DNA of 64,000 nt from the NCBI GenBank assembly GCA_030537495.1, contig JAUNMH010000001.1, positions 1 through 64,000 on the forward strand, in the 5' to 3' direction. How positions within the stretch are numbered: the first letter of the stretch is position 1; each line of letters opens with the position of its first letter. A program made the translations under genes and the position numbers. Below, one piece after another: positions 1 to 9,136 of this stretch. The DNA comes from Clostridia bacterium (GTDB lineage: Bacteria; Bacillota; Clostridia; Peptostreptococcales; Anaerovoracaceae). The notes under the pieces were generated by a model. That model saw nothing but the letters and a program-made list of their open reading frames with translations. It was not told where the DNA came from and searched no databases.

Positions 1-45
1 ATCGTATCGTAGCATCGTATCGCAGCAGCGTGTTGCAGCAGCGTA

Positions 46-1179
46 TCACCAACTACTCTTTGCGCCATGGAACTGGTAGTAGCAAACTTCCAGTCGTCCG
101 TTATATAATTTACGTCTTCTGTCCGCTGGTCTTTCCATAATTTTCTTTTCAACTGTCTTGTCAGTCGTAATCATAAATAATGACCAGGTTGGATTTTTCT
201 TGAAGAACTCATTGTATTTTTTATAAATAGCTTCAATTTGTTTGGCCTCTCCAATGCGTTCTCCATATGGAGGGTTAGTTATAATGATGCCACGAGGCTC
301 ATTAGCCTGAATCTTTCTCATATCCATGCACTTGAATACAATACAATCATCCACTCCCGCTTCGATGGCGTTTTCCTTGGCCGCTTCAATTGCTTTCGGG
401 TCTATATCAAAGGCGAAAATTCTAAGTGACGTGTCGTAATTGATTGCGTCGTAGGCAGCTTTTCGTTCCTCCTTCCACATTTCTGGAGGAATGAGCTCCC
501 AGCCCTCGCAAGCAAAAGAACGGTTAAGGCCCGGCGCAATATTTCTGCCAATCATAGCCGCTTCAATAGGAACAGTTCCAGACCCGCAGCAAGGATCCAT
601 CATCAGTCTATCCTCTCTCCAAAAAGAAAGCTGAACCATGGCAGCCGCCAGGGTTTCCTTAATAGGTGCAGCCACATCGCGCGCGCGATATCCTCTCTTG
701 TGAAGTCCTGCACCGCTGGTGTCAACAGTCAAGGTTACGTTATCCTTTAGAATTGTAGTTTTCACCGTATAGGCCGCACCAGTTTCCTCAAAGTGGTCGA
801 TGCAGTAATATTCCTTCAATCTTTCCACAATAGCCTTCTTTACAATGCTCTGGCACGCAGGCACACTGTGAAGTTTTGATTTTACTGACGTACCTGTTAC
901 GGTAAACTTGCCGTCTATGGGAATCAGTTCCTCCCAAGGCAGCGCCTTAGTCTGCTGAAACAGTTCCTCAAACTCCATAGCCTTAAATTCAGCCATTTTC
1001 AATAAAACTCTATCAGCACTTCTCAGCCACAAATTGCTCTTTACAATAGCTCTCTCGTCGCCCATATACGTAATTTTTCCGTCCTCTGATTTAAGAATCT
1101 TATATCCAAGATTCTGTATCTCTCTCTTCACTACTGCCTCTAGCCCAAAGGTTGCAGTTGCAATTAATTCAAGTCTCAT
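46..1179 (-). CDS. THUMP-domain class I SAM-dependent RNA methyltransferase (RlmL/YpsC-like)
   Basis: Probable 23S rRNA guanine-N2 methyltransferase. The N-terminal third resembles a ferredoxin-like/THUMP RNA-binding region. The methyltransferase part carries motif I MDPCCGSGTVPIEAA, the cofactor-binding loop, and the catalytic NPPYG motif typical of base N2/N6 methyltransferases. About 378 residues, the usual length of the single-domain Firmicutes proteins (the E. coli RlmL is a longer fusion). The chosen start is the ATG at 1179, preceded by GGGAGGAAG; an upstream frame extension lacks a ribosome site. It lies downstream of mreB on the same strand with a terminator between them, so it is probably transcribed separately. 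The exact target base cannot be read from the sequence. Confidence 0.88.
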   Translation of the reverse strand: MRLELIATATFGLEAVVKREIQNLGYKILKSEDGKITYMGDERAIVKSNLWLRSADRVLLKMAEFKAMEFEELFQQTKALPWEELIPIDGKFTVTGTSVKSKLHSVPACQSIVKKAIVERLKEYYCIDHFEETGAAYTVKTTILKDNVTLTVDTSGAGLHKRGYRARDVAAPIKETLAAAMVQLSFWREDRLMMDPCCGSGTVPIEAAMIGRNIAPGLNRSFACEGWELIPPEMWKEERKAAYDAINYDTSLRIFAFDIDPKAIEAAKENAIEAGVDDCIVFKCMDMRKIQANEPRGIIITNPPYGERIGEAKQIEAIYKKYNEFFKKNPTWSLFMITTDKTVEKKIMERPADRRRKLYNGRLEVCYYQFHGAKSSW

Positions 1180-1220
1180 TCTTCCTCCCGCGTTTTCTAT
1201 CAAGGCCCACAAAGCGTCGA

Positions 1221-1251
1221 AAATCCTCGGGAATCTATTTCCCGAGGATTT
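1221..1251 (-). terminator. Rho-independent terminator after mreB
   Basis: A near-perfect hairpin, AAATCCTCGGGAA paired with TTTCCCGAGGATTT around a 4-base loop, lies 8 bases past the mreB stop. Read on the minus strand it is followed by TTTT, so it fits termination of mreB transcripts. Confidence 0.8.
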
Positions 1252-1258
1252 AAATTTC

Positions 1259-2275
1259 TTATAAATAAGGGGCTCTTCTGTTCAGAGCATTTCCTTCCAG
1301 TGATTCCAGTTCATTTAAAGCTTTACCAGTTCCGATTGCAACACAATCCTTAGGATTTTCTCCAATTATTACCTTAATTCCGGTGCGTTCTTCAATTCTC
1401 TTGTCAATACCATAAAGAAGTGCGCCTCCTCCTGTAATGACAATTCCAGAGTTGCTGATGTCAGCAGCCAGTTCAGGTGGTGTCTGTTCAAGAACACTGT
1501 GAACCGCTTCACAAATTGTGTGAAGTGCCTCTTCAAGAGCTTCCATGATTTCCTCAGATGAAACCTCAACTGTCTTAGGAAGACCTGTAACTAAGTCTCT
1601 TCCTCTGCATTCCATAACAATAGCTTCTTCTCTAGGATAAGCAGTGCCAATTGTCTTCTTGATTTCCTCACCAGTTCTTTCACCGATATACAGCTTATGA
1701 ACCTTTCTCATGTATTTAATTATAGCATCGTCAAACTTGTCTCCTGCCATTTTAACTGAAGCGCTGGCAACGATTCCACCTAGTGAAATAACTGCAATAT
1801 CAGTTGTACCACCACCTATGTCAATGACCATAGCGCCATCTGGCTTCGAAATATCCAGACCTGCACCAATAGCTGCAGCAACCGGTTCTTCCATAAGATA
1901 AACTTCCTTACCTCCAGCCTGAGTTGCAGCTTCTCTAACAGCTCTCTTCTCAACCTCAGTTACACCGCTTGGCACGCAAACCATGATTTTAGGCTTGAAG
2001 AATCTGCTGCTTCCGCATGTCTTCTTAATGAAATATTTCAACATTCTCTCAGTAATGTCGTAATCAGAGATAACTCCATCGCGCAGTGGTCTTACAGCAA
2101 TGATGTTGGCTGGTGTTCTTCCCAGCATCTGTCTTGCCTCTTCACCTACTGCCAAGATTTCGTTGTTGTCCTTATTGATTGCAACAACTGACGGCTCGTT
2201 TAAAACGATGCCCTTGTTTTTTATGTAAACCAGCACATTGGCTGTCCCTAAGTCAATTCCTACTTCACTTGCCAT
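1259..2275 (-). CDS. mreB: Rod-shape determining protein MreB/Mbl (actin-like)
   Basis: Bacterial actin homologue that polymerises under the membrane and organises lateral cell-wall synthesis. The phosphate-1 loop (GIDLGTA, residues 6-12), the phosphate-2 region VIDIGGGTTDIAV and the adenosine loop TGGGALL are all visible; 338 residues matches the family. Sequence alone does not separate MreB from Mbl. It is a stand-alone gene without mreCD next to it. The ATG at 2275 has an AAAAGGAG-type site just upstream. The gene upstream on the same strand is a 48-residue ORF. A rod-shaped cell is implied. Confidence 0.95.
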   Translation of the reverse strand: MASEVGIDLGTANVLVYIKNKGIVLNEPSVVAINKDNNEILAVGEEARQMLGRTPANIIAVRPLRDGVISDYDITERMLKYFIKKTCGSSRFFKPKIMVCVPSGVTEVEKRAVREAATQAGGKEVYLMEEPVAAAIGAGLDISKPDGAMVIDIGGGTTDIAVISLGGIVASASVKMAGDKFDDAIIKYMRKVHKLYIGERTGEEIKKTIGTAYPREEAIVMECRGRDLVTGLPKTVEVSSEEIMEALEEALHTICEAVHSVLEQTPPELAADISNSGIVITGGGALLYGIDKRIEERTGIKVIIGENPKDCVAIGTGKALNELESLEGNALNRRAPYL

Positions 2276-2437
2276 TTGAATACTCCTTTTCTCCCTATAT
2301 TTTATATACTCCTACGTGTTAGCTTTCTCATTTATCCTTACATTATATACAATTTCAAATAACATTTCAATTCTTATAGGAATTATTTAGGAATTATTTT
2401 GTAAGTTTTCTGCATCAAAACTCACTCTGCCAGTTCA

Positions 2438-2584
2438 CTACTTGCGCGTGCTCTTAAAATGCGCTTCTGCGTCACCTACGAAAGTATTCATCTTCTTTGC
2501 ATTCTGAACTCTTCTCATGACATTCTTTTCTGTTGTCTTATAGTTTGCTTTTACTGTGTCTGATAATTCTCTTAGTAATCTCAT
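2438..2584 (-). CDS. Small basic protein of unknown function (48 aa)
   Basis: A short ORF starting MRLLRELSDT and ending HFKSTRK, with a strong ribosome site (AAGGGAGG, about 8 bases before the ATG). It is rich in Lys/Arg and predicted helical, with no membrane segment and no signal peptide. It sits upstream of mreB on the same strand, separated by about 160 bases, so co-transcription is possible but not shown. I do not recognise a family. The strong ribosome site and the coding-like codon choice support a real gene. Confidence 0.6.
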   Translation of the reverse strand: MRLLRELSDTVKANYKTTEKNVMRRVQNAKKMNTFVGDAEAHFKSTRK

Positions 2585-2757
2585 GGTTCTTACCTCCCTT
2601 AATTAATATACATAGTTCCCTTTTTCTATTCAGATACTAGCACAATATTTTTGGTTATTCAATAGCTTTTTTGTGATTTTTTTGTGTTTTTTATAATTAT
2701 TTTGAATACGTTTTCAGTTACTGCTTTCAGTTATTTTTTAGATATTTTTGAAACTAA

Positions 2758-2786
2758 TTGCAGTCCTGAAGATTATAAATTATAAT
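2758..2786 (+). promoter_or_regulatory. Sigma-A type promoter of the threonine aldolase gene
   Basis: TTGCAG, a 17-base spacer and a perfect TATAAT, ending about 42 bases before the start codon at 2829. Confidence 0.65.
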
Positions 2787-2828
2787 AGTTCCAGACATGT
2801 AATTTTATTTACGGGAGGACTGAAAAAA

Positions 2829-3860
2829 ATGATTTATTTTAGAAGTGACTATAGCCAGGGAGCACATCCCCATATTTTGGATGCTTTGATAAAAACTAAC
2901 GAAGAGCACACTGACGGTTATGCTCTTGACCACCACAGTGAGCACGCAGCTGAAATGATTAAGGAAATGATTGGCCGTGATGACTGTGAAGTATATATGA
3001 TGGTTGGCGGAACTCCAACGAATGTAATTACAATTGCATCTGCTTTGAAGCCGTTCCAGGCCGTTGTTGCACCAAGAAGTGGTCACATTTACATTCATGA
3101 ATGCGGTGCTGTTGAACTTACGGGTCACAGAGTTTTGACTGTTGACGGCGAGGACGGAAAACTGACTCCTGAACTAATTGACGGCGCCTGGCTTGAGTTT
3201 GAGGATGACCACACTGTAGTGCCTAAGATGGCTTATATTTCTCATCCAACTGAAAGCGGTACTGTTTACACTAAGGCTGAGCTTGAGGCGCTTCGTGAAT
3301 GCTGTGACAAGCACGATATGTACCTTTACCTTGACGGTGCTAGACTTGGCGCTGGCCTGACTTGTCCTGAGACAGATCTTACAATTAAGGATATTGCTCG
3401 TCTGACTGATGCTTTCTACATTGGCGGAACTAAGAATGGCACTTTGCTTGGTGAAGCTGTAGTTATTTTCGATGACAATATGAACGACCACTATAGATGG
3501 ATGATTAAGCAGAACTGCGGAATGCTTGCTAAGGGAAGACTTATCGGTGTTCAGTTTGAGGCTCTTCTTGAAGGTGGCGAGGACAGCGTTTTCTACGAAA
3601 TCGGTCGTCACGAAAACAGACTTGCAAAGAGGCTTAGAGATGGAATCGCTGAATGCGGATATGAATTCGACGGAACTTCTCCTACAAACCAGATTTTCCC
3701 TATCTTCCCTACTGAAATGGTTCGCAAACTGGAAGAAGATTTCTTCTTCTATGACTGGGCTCCTGCAGGTGATGATAAGAGAGTCGTAAGACTGGTCACT
3801 TCATGGGGAACTACTGATGAGGATGTAGATGCATTCCTGGAGGCAATTAAGAAATTTTAA
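2829..3860 (+). CDS. Low-specificity threonine aldolase / beta-eliminating lyase family, PLP-dependent
   Basis: Fold-type I PLP enzyme expected to cleave L-threonine/L-allo-threonine to glycine and acetaldehyde. The phosphate-binding region GGTPTN, the PLP-ring aspartate and arginine in LDGARLG, and the Schiff-base lysine in GGTKNG are present; 343 residues is the usual length. The start at 2829 follows CGGGAGGACTG; an open extension upstream to 2748 overlaps the promoter and is not used. Single gene between an mreB-side cluster and a deacetylase on the same strand. Confidence 0.9.
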   Translation: MIYFRSDYSQGAHPHILDALIKTNEEHTDGYALDHHSEHAAEMIKEMIGRDDCEVYMMVGGTPTNVITIASALKPFQAVVAPRSGHIYIHECGAVELTGHRVLTVDGEDGKLTPELIDGAWLEFEDDHTVVPKMAYISHPTESGTVYTKAELEALRECCDKHDMYLYLDGARLGAGLTCPETDLTIKDIARLTDAFYIGGTKNGTLLGEAVVIFDDNMNDHYRWMIKQNCGMLAKGRLIGVQFEALLEGGEDSVFYEIGRHENRLAKRLRDGIAECGYEFDGTSPTNQIFPIFPTEMVRKLEEDFFFYDWAPAGDDKRVVRLVTSWGTTDEDVDAFLEAIKKF

Positions 3861-3882
3861 TCGCTAGTTTTTAGGGGGTAAG

Positions 3883-5067
3883 ATGATTATGAAATTAATG
3901 GGAAAGCGAGTTTTGACGGTTTTGACGGCGGTGTGCCTAGTGGCAGCGTTCACCGTACCGACATTTGCCGAGGGCATGCCTTCTGCAGGCACAGGGCCTG
4001 ACGTTGTTGAGACGCCTGACAAGCCTGACATTCCGGAAATTCCCGGAACGCCAGATCAGCCTGACAAACCGGATATTACGCCAGGATTCCATCATAATGC
4101 TAACGGCAGCGTAACTTACTATGAGAAAGATGGCACAATGGTAAAGGGTTGGAAGTTAATCAATGGAAAGAAGTATTATTTCAGCCAGAAGAACGGGCAT
4201 ATGGTAAAAGGCTGGAAGACTCTTAAGGGCAAGTGGTACTACTTTAATAAGGAAACCGGCGCTATGTTTAAGGGTTTTCATAAGATTGGAAAGTTTAAGT
4301 ACTATTTTAATCTGAAGACTGGTGCCATGTTCAAGGGCCTTCATAAGATTGGCAATGAAAAGTATTATTTTGAAAAGAAGAACGGACATATGCTCACGGG
4401 CCTTGTTAAACGCAAGGGGAATGTTTATAACATTAACAAGAAGGGGCAAATTCGGAGGATAATTTATGGCAAACGCAAGGCTATTGCTCTCACCTATGAT
4501 GATGGTCCTGCCGATGGAACCATGAGCATAGTGAATACCCTTAAGGCCAATGACTCTGTAGCGACTTTCTTTGTTGTAGGTAACAGGGCAGGTATATATC
4601 CGGAATCAATAAGAGCTGCAGCTAAGGCTGGCTGCCAGATTGCAAGCCATACTTACTCTCATCCATGGCTCAGCACTCTTTCATCTTCGGAAATCAAGAG
4701 CCAGATTCGTTCTAGCGTTACGGCTATTAAGAAGAGATCTGGCAAGGCGCCTACAGTTTGCAGAACTCCTGGTGGAGAAAATACTGCAACAATTCGAAAC
4801 AGCGTTGGAATGCCAATTATTCTCTGGTCCATTGATACCCGCGACTGGGCGACGAGAGATGCAGGTGCCACTTACAGATCGGTTATTAACAATGCATCTG
4901 ATGGGGACATCGTCCTCATGCATGACCTACATTACTCCACGGCTGTAGCTTCTAAGCGCATTATTCCTAAGCTTAGAAAGATGGGATTCCAGTTATGCAC
5001 TGTGGAAGAGCTGGCACTACTTAAGGGAGTTAAGCTGAAGGCGGGACATGTGTATAGTAGTTTTTAG
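3883..5067 (+). CDS. Secreted polysaccharide deacetylase with choline/glucan-binding-type repeats
   Basis: Predicted extracellular peptidoglycan or polysaccharide N-deacetylase. Order: signal peptide (residues 1-29, ending PTFA), a Pro/Asp-rich linker, about five repeats with aromatic YYF or YYFN and GW/KG signatures (about residues 68-190) like those anchoring choline- or glucan-binding proteins, then a NodB domain. NodB motifs: TYDDGP (204-209, metal Asp), HTYSH (256-260, metal histidines), RTPGGE in place of the usual RPPYG, DTRDW, and LMHD. The changed third motif could affect substrate choice. Start: ATG 3883 or ATG 3889; the AGGGGG site fits the second better. A terminator follows. Confidence 0.88.
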   Translation: MIMKLMGKRVLTVLTAVCLVAAFTVPTFAEGMPSAGTGPDVVETPDKPDIPEIPGTPDQPDKPDITPGFHHNANGSVTYYEKDGTMVKGWKLINGKKYYFSQKNGHMVKGWKTLKGKWYYFNKETGAMFKGFHKIGKFKYYFNLKTGAMFKGLHKIGNEKYYFEKKNGHMLTGLVKRKGNVYNINKKGQIRRIIYGKRKAIALTYDDGPADGTMSIVNTLKANDSVATFFVVGNRAGIYPESIRAAAKAGCQIASHTYSHPWLSTLSSSEIKSQIRSSVTAIKKRSGKAPTVCRTPGGENTATIRNSVGMPIILWSIDTRDWATRDAGATYRSVINNASDGDIVLMHDLHYSTAVASKRIIPKLRKMGFQLCTVEELALLKGVKLKAGHVYSSF

Positions 5068-5103
5068 CAAATCATCAAAATTCAATATTAAAGGCATTAA
5101 TTT

Positions 5104-5130
5104 AGGGCTGTGATATTCTTCACAGCCCTT
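5104..5130. terminator. Bidirectional terminator between convergent genes
   Basis: AGGGCTGTGA and TCACAGCCCT form a 10-bp stem with a 6-base loop. It lies between the stops of the deacetylase (+) and the HutD-like gene (-), with short T-rich stretches on both sides. Confidence 0.7.
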
Positions 5131-5153
5131 TAGCTTGCTATATATGGTTTTGT

Positions 5154-6266
5154 CTATAATTCATTCTTCATATTATCAATTCTCTCACTGGATTTGGAAT
5201 ATTTCTTTATGATTTTCTCTGCCTGAACGTTGATTCCAAGTTGCTGGGCGCGCACCTTTTCCTCATAAGGTGTCAGCTGATCGATGTTCTTAATGTGCTT
5301 GTGCACCGGTTTAGGCACCACTGCCATGTAAATCAGTGGCGAAACTACAAACATATCAGCTATAAGCCATAGAAGCACAGCCAAGGCACACATTCCCGTA
5401 CTCATCCTGGTAATAGCAAAGGAGCCCACAATGCAGGCGCCAATTAGCCCCACAAAAAACGGAATATATATACGCTCAACCTTGTCAATAGCCCTAGTTA
5501 AAAACTCGTCCTTCCATTCCCTCTTCATTCTCTTGAAGATATGAGATGCACCTCTAAATTGTGTATTTGCAAGGTATATACAAGTCAGAAAATCCTTGAA
5601 GCTGGCCTTTTCCGGTGGGATTTCTGTTGGCCTCATCTCGTCAGCCTCGTAATTGTACCATATGTTTCCCCTTACAACTGTGCCTTCACCCATAATGGAT
5701 AGTTCGACATCTTCGCCGGACTTCATTTCCACAATCATCTGGTCTCCGGCGCTGAGCATTACAGTTTCCCCATTCTGTTCTCCATTCTGTTCCCCATTGA
5801 TTTCTACAGTACAGAACCCATCTCTCACATAAAAAGATGTGGTGTAAAATTCGTAATTCTCATCTTTCGGACACTCTAGCTTCACGCACTGACTCTCCGG
5901 CGTCAAAACCTCCAAAGTTCCCTTATTCCCTTTTCTCACCATAAGGTTATAGTCTACGATTTTACCAAAACTTTTGGTTTTATAGGCGCCACTAAAACTG
6001 TCCTGCTCCAGTTCAGCAAGCTTAGCTACTCGCACGTCCTTGTGCGCCAGAACCACGCTGCCCTTAAGAACCATTAACACCCTGTCAAAATCCGGCAGCT
6101 TGGAAAAATCCGACTCCTCCAGATCACAGGTAGCGGTGCTCAATCTCCAAATAAAATTTCGCTCTAGATATACGCTGTCCTCAGGAAAAATCCCTAGCTG
6201 AGTAGTTGTACCCCCGCTCCACTTAGATATATTTAAATCACTTTTCTTATAAATTCTGTGTTTCAT
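5154..6266 (-). CDS. HutD/Ves-like cupin fused to a membrane domain
   Basis: The first 180 or so residues match the HutD/Ves family (SKWSGGTTTQLGIFP, FIWRLSTATCD, FSKLPDFDRVLMVLKG, VDYNLMVRKG), bicupin-like proteins often next to histidine-utilisation genes but of uncertain activity. The rest (about 220-370) is unrelated to HutD: it has two hydrophobic helices and a charged cytoplasmic tail. HutD proteins are normally about 190 residues and soluble, so this is an enlarged, probably membrane-anchored form. A 12-bp tandem repeat inside the gene encodes a repeated GEQN unit. Start ATG 6266 follows GAGAGGTAAAAGGA. No hut genes are nearby. Confidence 0.7.
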   Translation of the reverse strand: MKHRIYKKSDLNISKWSGGTTTQLGIFPEDSVYLERNFIWRLSTATCDLEESDFSKLPDFDRVLMVLKGSVVLAHKDVRVAKLAELEQDSFSGAYKTKSFGKIVDYNLMVRKGNKGTLEVLTPESQCVKLECPKDENYEFYTTSFYVRDGFCTVEINGEQNGEQNGETVMLSAGDQMIVEMKSGEDVELSIMGEGTVVRGNIWYNYEADEMRPTEIPPEKASFKDFLTCIYLANTQFRGASHIFKRMKREWKDEFLTRAIDKVERIYIPFFVGLIGACIVGSFAITRMSTGMCALAVLLWLIADMFVVSPLIYMAVVPKPVHKHIKNIDQLTPYEEKVRAQQLGINVQAEKIIKKYSKSSERIDNMKNEL

Positions 6267-6318
6267 TCCTTTTACCTCTCGGCTTCATCTTATTATAAAA
6301 AATTATATCCTCCATTTA

Positions 6319-6347
6319 TTGATAAGGCAATGCTTTTGTAGTAAAAT
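6319..6347 (+). promoter_or_regulatory. Promoter for the C_GCAxxG_C_C gene and sugar kinase
   Basis: TTGATA, 17-base spacer, TAAAAT, 39 bases before the ATG at 6387, which itself has an ACGAGGTAA ribosome site. Confidence 0.5.
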
Positions 6348-6386
6348 TGATACATTGACGAAAGGTTAACGAAACGAGGTAAATAT

Positions 6387-6794
6387 ATGGATAAGAAAAC
6401 TGAAGCATACAACTATCACCATATAGGTTATAACTGTGCCCAGGCTGCAATCATGCCATTTTGCGACGAATTGGGTTTTGATAAAGAGCAGACCTTTAAA
6501 ATGGCTGAAGCCTTTGGATTTGGAATGGGTACTGCCGGAACCTGTGGCGCTGTTTCTGCAATTGCATTCGCCATGGGAATGAAAAACTCCAACGGTAATC
6601 TTGGCGAAGGAGAACGTTCCAAGGGCGAAACCTACAAGCTAATCAGAGAGGCAATCGAAAAATTCCAGGTCAAAAACGGCTCCGTAACCTGCCGTGAATT
6701 AAAAGGCATGGACACAGGAAAGGTGCTTCGTAGCTGCGACGGCTGCATCGAAGACGCCGTAGAAATTATTGAGGAGATGCTTGCAAAGCTATAG
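6387..6794 (+). CDS. C_GCAxxG_C_C family protein (probable redox protein)
   Basis: A 135-residue protein with the family's spaced cysteines: GYNCAQAA (Cys17), GTCGAVSA (the GCAxxG-like core), VTCRE, and the final CDGC pair. Members are small putative redox proteins; some are predicted to bind a metal or cluster. No signal peptide. The next gene, a PfkB kinase, starts 5 bases after the stop, so the two form a tight operon. Confidence 0.8.
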   Translation: MDKKTEAYNYHHIGYNCAQAAIMPFCDELGFDKEQTFKMAEAFGFGMGTAGTCGAVSAIAFAMGMKNSNGNLGEGERSKGETYKLIREAIEKFQVKNGSVTCRELKGMDTGKVLRSCDGCIEDAVEIIEEMLAKL

Positions 6795-6799
6795 AAAAT

Positions 6800-7792
6800 A
6801 TGAAGAAAATACTAGTTATCGGCTCTACGGTTGCCGACATAATCGTAAAACTTGACCATATGCCGTCCCGCGCTGAGGACGTTAACGTGGACTCCCAGGA
6901 ATCATCTCTGGGCGGTTGCGCTTTTAACGTTTCTGAAATCATCAGGCATCACAACGTGCCCTACACCTTGTTCTCTCCTGTGGGTTCGGGAATCTATGGG
7001 GATTACGTTCATAATCAGCTAGCAGACCGCGGTATCAAAACTCCCTTAGATGGTTTTGGCATTGGGGACAATGGTTGTTGCTATTGCTTCGTTGAAAGTG
7101 ACGGTGAAAGAACTTTTATCTGCCATCACGGAGCAGAATATCTGTTTAAAAAGGAATGGTTCGATGCCCTGCCTTCTGAATACAGTTACGCATATATCTG
7201 CGGCCTGGAGGTTGAGGACAAGACCGGATCTGTTATTGTAGACTTTTTAGAGGAACATCCTGAAATTCAGGTTTGCTTCGCTCCGGGACCGAGAATTACT
7301 CACATCGACCCTGCGCTAATGGAAAGAATTTTTGCCTTAAAGCCTATTATTCATCTGAATGAGGATGAAGTTTGTCGCTTTACAGGCTGTGGCACCATGA
7401 CCGATGACTCTGACTCAGCTTCTAGCTGCAGCAGCGCGGCCGAAACTGCAACTATTGAAATTGCAGCTAGAAGATTGCATAAAAAAACGGGCAACGTTGT
7501 TATCGTTACCCATGGTTCTAAAGGTTCTTATGCCTTTGACGGACAGACTCTGCACTATGCCCCGCCTGTACCTTGCGAAAAGGTTGTAGACACCATCGGT
7601 GCCGGCGACAGCCACTGCGGAACCTGCCTTGCAGCCCTTGCCTCAGGCAGCTCCTTAGATGAAATGCTGGCCCAGGCAAACCACATCGCCTCCCTAGTTG
7701 TAGGAAAACGCGGCGCTGGCCTGGCGGTGGGTTGCGAAGCAACCTATCGCAGTGAAATGCCTTGCGATATGCTTGCAGCATACCGCCTATGA
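6800..7792 (+). CDS. PfkB/ribokinase family carbohydrate kinase
   Basis: Cytoplasmic sugar or nucleoside kinase. The N-terminal GSTVADIIV strand and the substrate glycine motif (SSLGGCAFNVSE) are followed by the C-terminal anion-hole signature DTIGAGDS (residues 264-271), with Asp270 as catalytic base. 330 residues is typical. Substrate cannot be told. It starts 5 bases after the previous stop with only a weak site of its own, suggesting translational coupling. A Ser/Cys-rich stretch near residues 200-215 is a lineage-specific insert. Confidence 0.88.
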   Translation: MKKILVIGSTVADIIVKLDHMPSRAEDVNVDSQESSLGGCAFNVSEIIRHHNVPYTLFSPVGSGIYGDYVHNQLADRGIKTPLDGFGIGDNGCCYCFVESDGERTFICHHGAEYLFKKEWFDALPSEYSYAYICGLEVEDKTGSVIVDFLEEHPEIQVCFAPGPRITHIDPALMERIFALKPIIHLNEDEVCRFTGCGTMTDDSDSASSCSSAAETATIEIAARRLHKKTGNVVIVTHGSKGSYAFDGQTLHYAPPVPCEKVVDTIGAGDSHCGTCLAALASGSSLDEMLAQANHIASLVVGKRGAGLAVGCEATYRSEMPCDMLAAYRL

Positions 7793-7812
7793 CATTTCAC
7801 TATCCTTTCGCT

Positions 7813-9042
7813 TTACTCTTGTAAGCGCTTCAGGCTTCTTGTAAGTCTATTTATCGCATTGATTCTGCGAACTACAGTGTAGGCATTTTCCTCTCTGTAA
7901 AGCAGAATTCTATTCAATGTATCGACTAAATCATCACAGATTTCATCTACCTGTTTCAGGAACTGGTCCTTATTCATTGTGACCATTCCGGCAGGTAGTT
8001 CTTTTATATTGTAGTGATATTCCATGCCGAAAAGTTCCAGAATTTTTGCTGAAAGCTGTAGTTTGATTTCATTTAAATATAGCTCGAAAATAGCATTGCG
8101 TGTTGCTGCTGTTTCCTTGATTTCCTCAATTACCTTCTGCACAGCCGCAAATCTTTCATCTAATTCTTCGTATGGCATGTTCATTGCCTTCCAGTAGAAG
8201 TCCAGCTGCTTCAAGCTCTGTGTAATAATTTCCTTCAGCTTCTTTTCAGCGGATTCTTCAAGAATTGCTGCTCCATTTTTGCGACAGTCGGTCAAAACAG
8301 TATTCTTTAGCTCCTCAATTCCTGCACCGGTCTTAGCACTAACTGGGAAGATTTTCACATCCTCTGTTCCCATAAGCTCGCAAAGAATCATGCGGCAATA
8401 ATCGATGTAAGCGTTAAGGTCGGATTCTGAGACTGTGTCTGTTTTGTTCACGGCAAAGTAGAATCTGCCGGCGAAGTCGTTAGTGTTACGCAGGAAGTCG
8501 ATCTCGATCTGATTGATTGGGCTGTCAACGGAGAGAAGGAAGATGACCCCGTCGCTTTCCTTCATGTACTCGTATGCGGCCTCGGTATTGTTTTTGTGGA
8601 ATGAGCCAACGCCCGGCGTATCGACGAACTCCATGCCTTCCTTAAGGAACGGTGATGGTGAGCCCATAACAACCATTTCAACGCCTAGCTCGTTGTTTTT
8701 ATTTTCCTGTTCGCTGATGTACTTGGAAAGATCCGCAGCGTCAACCTCTTCAACGGCGCCGTTTTTGAAGTAAACGTGCACGGATTTGTCTTCGCGATAA
8801 ACAACCTTAGTTACAGCCGACGTAATTGGCACGATGCCCACTGGAAGAACTTTATCCTCCAGAATTGCGTTGGAAAGGCTGCTCTTTCCTCTCTTAAACT
8901 GTCCGATAATGGACACTGTCATTGCCTGGTTTTCCAGTTTATCTATTAGCTGCGCGGTCTGCTCAGCGTAACCCTTGCAGGCTTCGTCAGCCGCAAGAAG
9001 TTCGTGAGCTTTCTTGCACTTTTCTAGAATTTCGCTTGTCAC
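7813..9042 (-). CDS. Dynamin-family GTPase
   Basis: Large GTPase of the bacterial dynamin-like group. G1 is GQFKRGKSS (about residues 47-55), a Thr-containing switch (PITSAVTKV) follows, G3 is DTPGVGS, G4 is NKTD, then a helical stalk to the C-terminus with charged heptad-like stretches. Such proteins remodel membranes. I chose the GTG at 9042, which has AAAGGAG upstream; an ATG at 9078 in the same frame lacks a good site. Convergent with the sugar kinase; the DUF445 membrane protein is the next gene upstream on the same strand and may be co-transcribed. Confidence 0.82.
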   Translation of the reverse strand: MTSEILEKCKKAHELLAADEACKGYAEQTAQLIDKLENQAMTVSIIGQFKRGKSSLSNAILEDKVLPVGIVPITSAVTKVVYREDKSVHVYFKNGAVEEVDAADLSKYISEQENKNNELGVEMVVMGSPSPFLKEGMEFVDTPGVGSFHKNNTEAAYEYMKESDGVIFLLSVDSPINQIEIDFLRNTNDFAGRFYFAVNKTDTVSESDLNAYIDYCRMILCELMGTEDVKIFPVSAKTGAGIEELKNTVLTDCRKNGAAILEESAEKKLKEIITQSLKQLDFYWKAMNMPYEELDERFAAVQKVIEEIKETAATRNAIFELYLNEIKLQLSAKILELFGMEYHYNIKELPAGMVTMNKDQFLKQVDEICDDLVDTLNRILLYREENAYTVVRRINAINRLTRSLKRLQE

Positions 9043-9136
9043 TCCTAAATTTCTCCTTTGTCTATCTTTATCATGCACCCTGCGCGTTCATTTGCGCGGC
9101 ATACCCTAAAAGTATATCACAGGGTTGGCGCGGTGT

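Noticed and set aside
1..45. Short repeats (ATCGTATCG twice, GCAGCAGCG twice) at the window start
   Set aside because: Too short and cut by the window edge to interpret; could be the end of a gene or chance.
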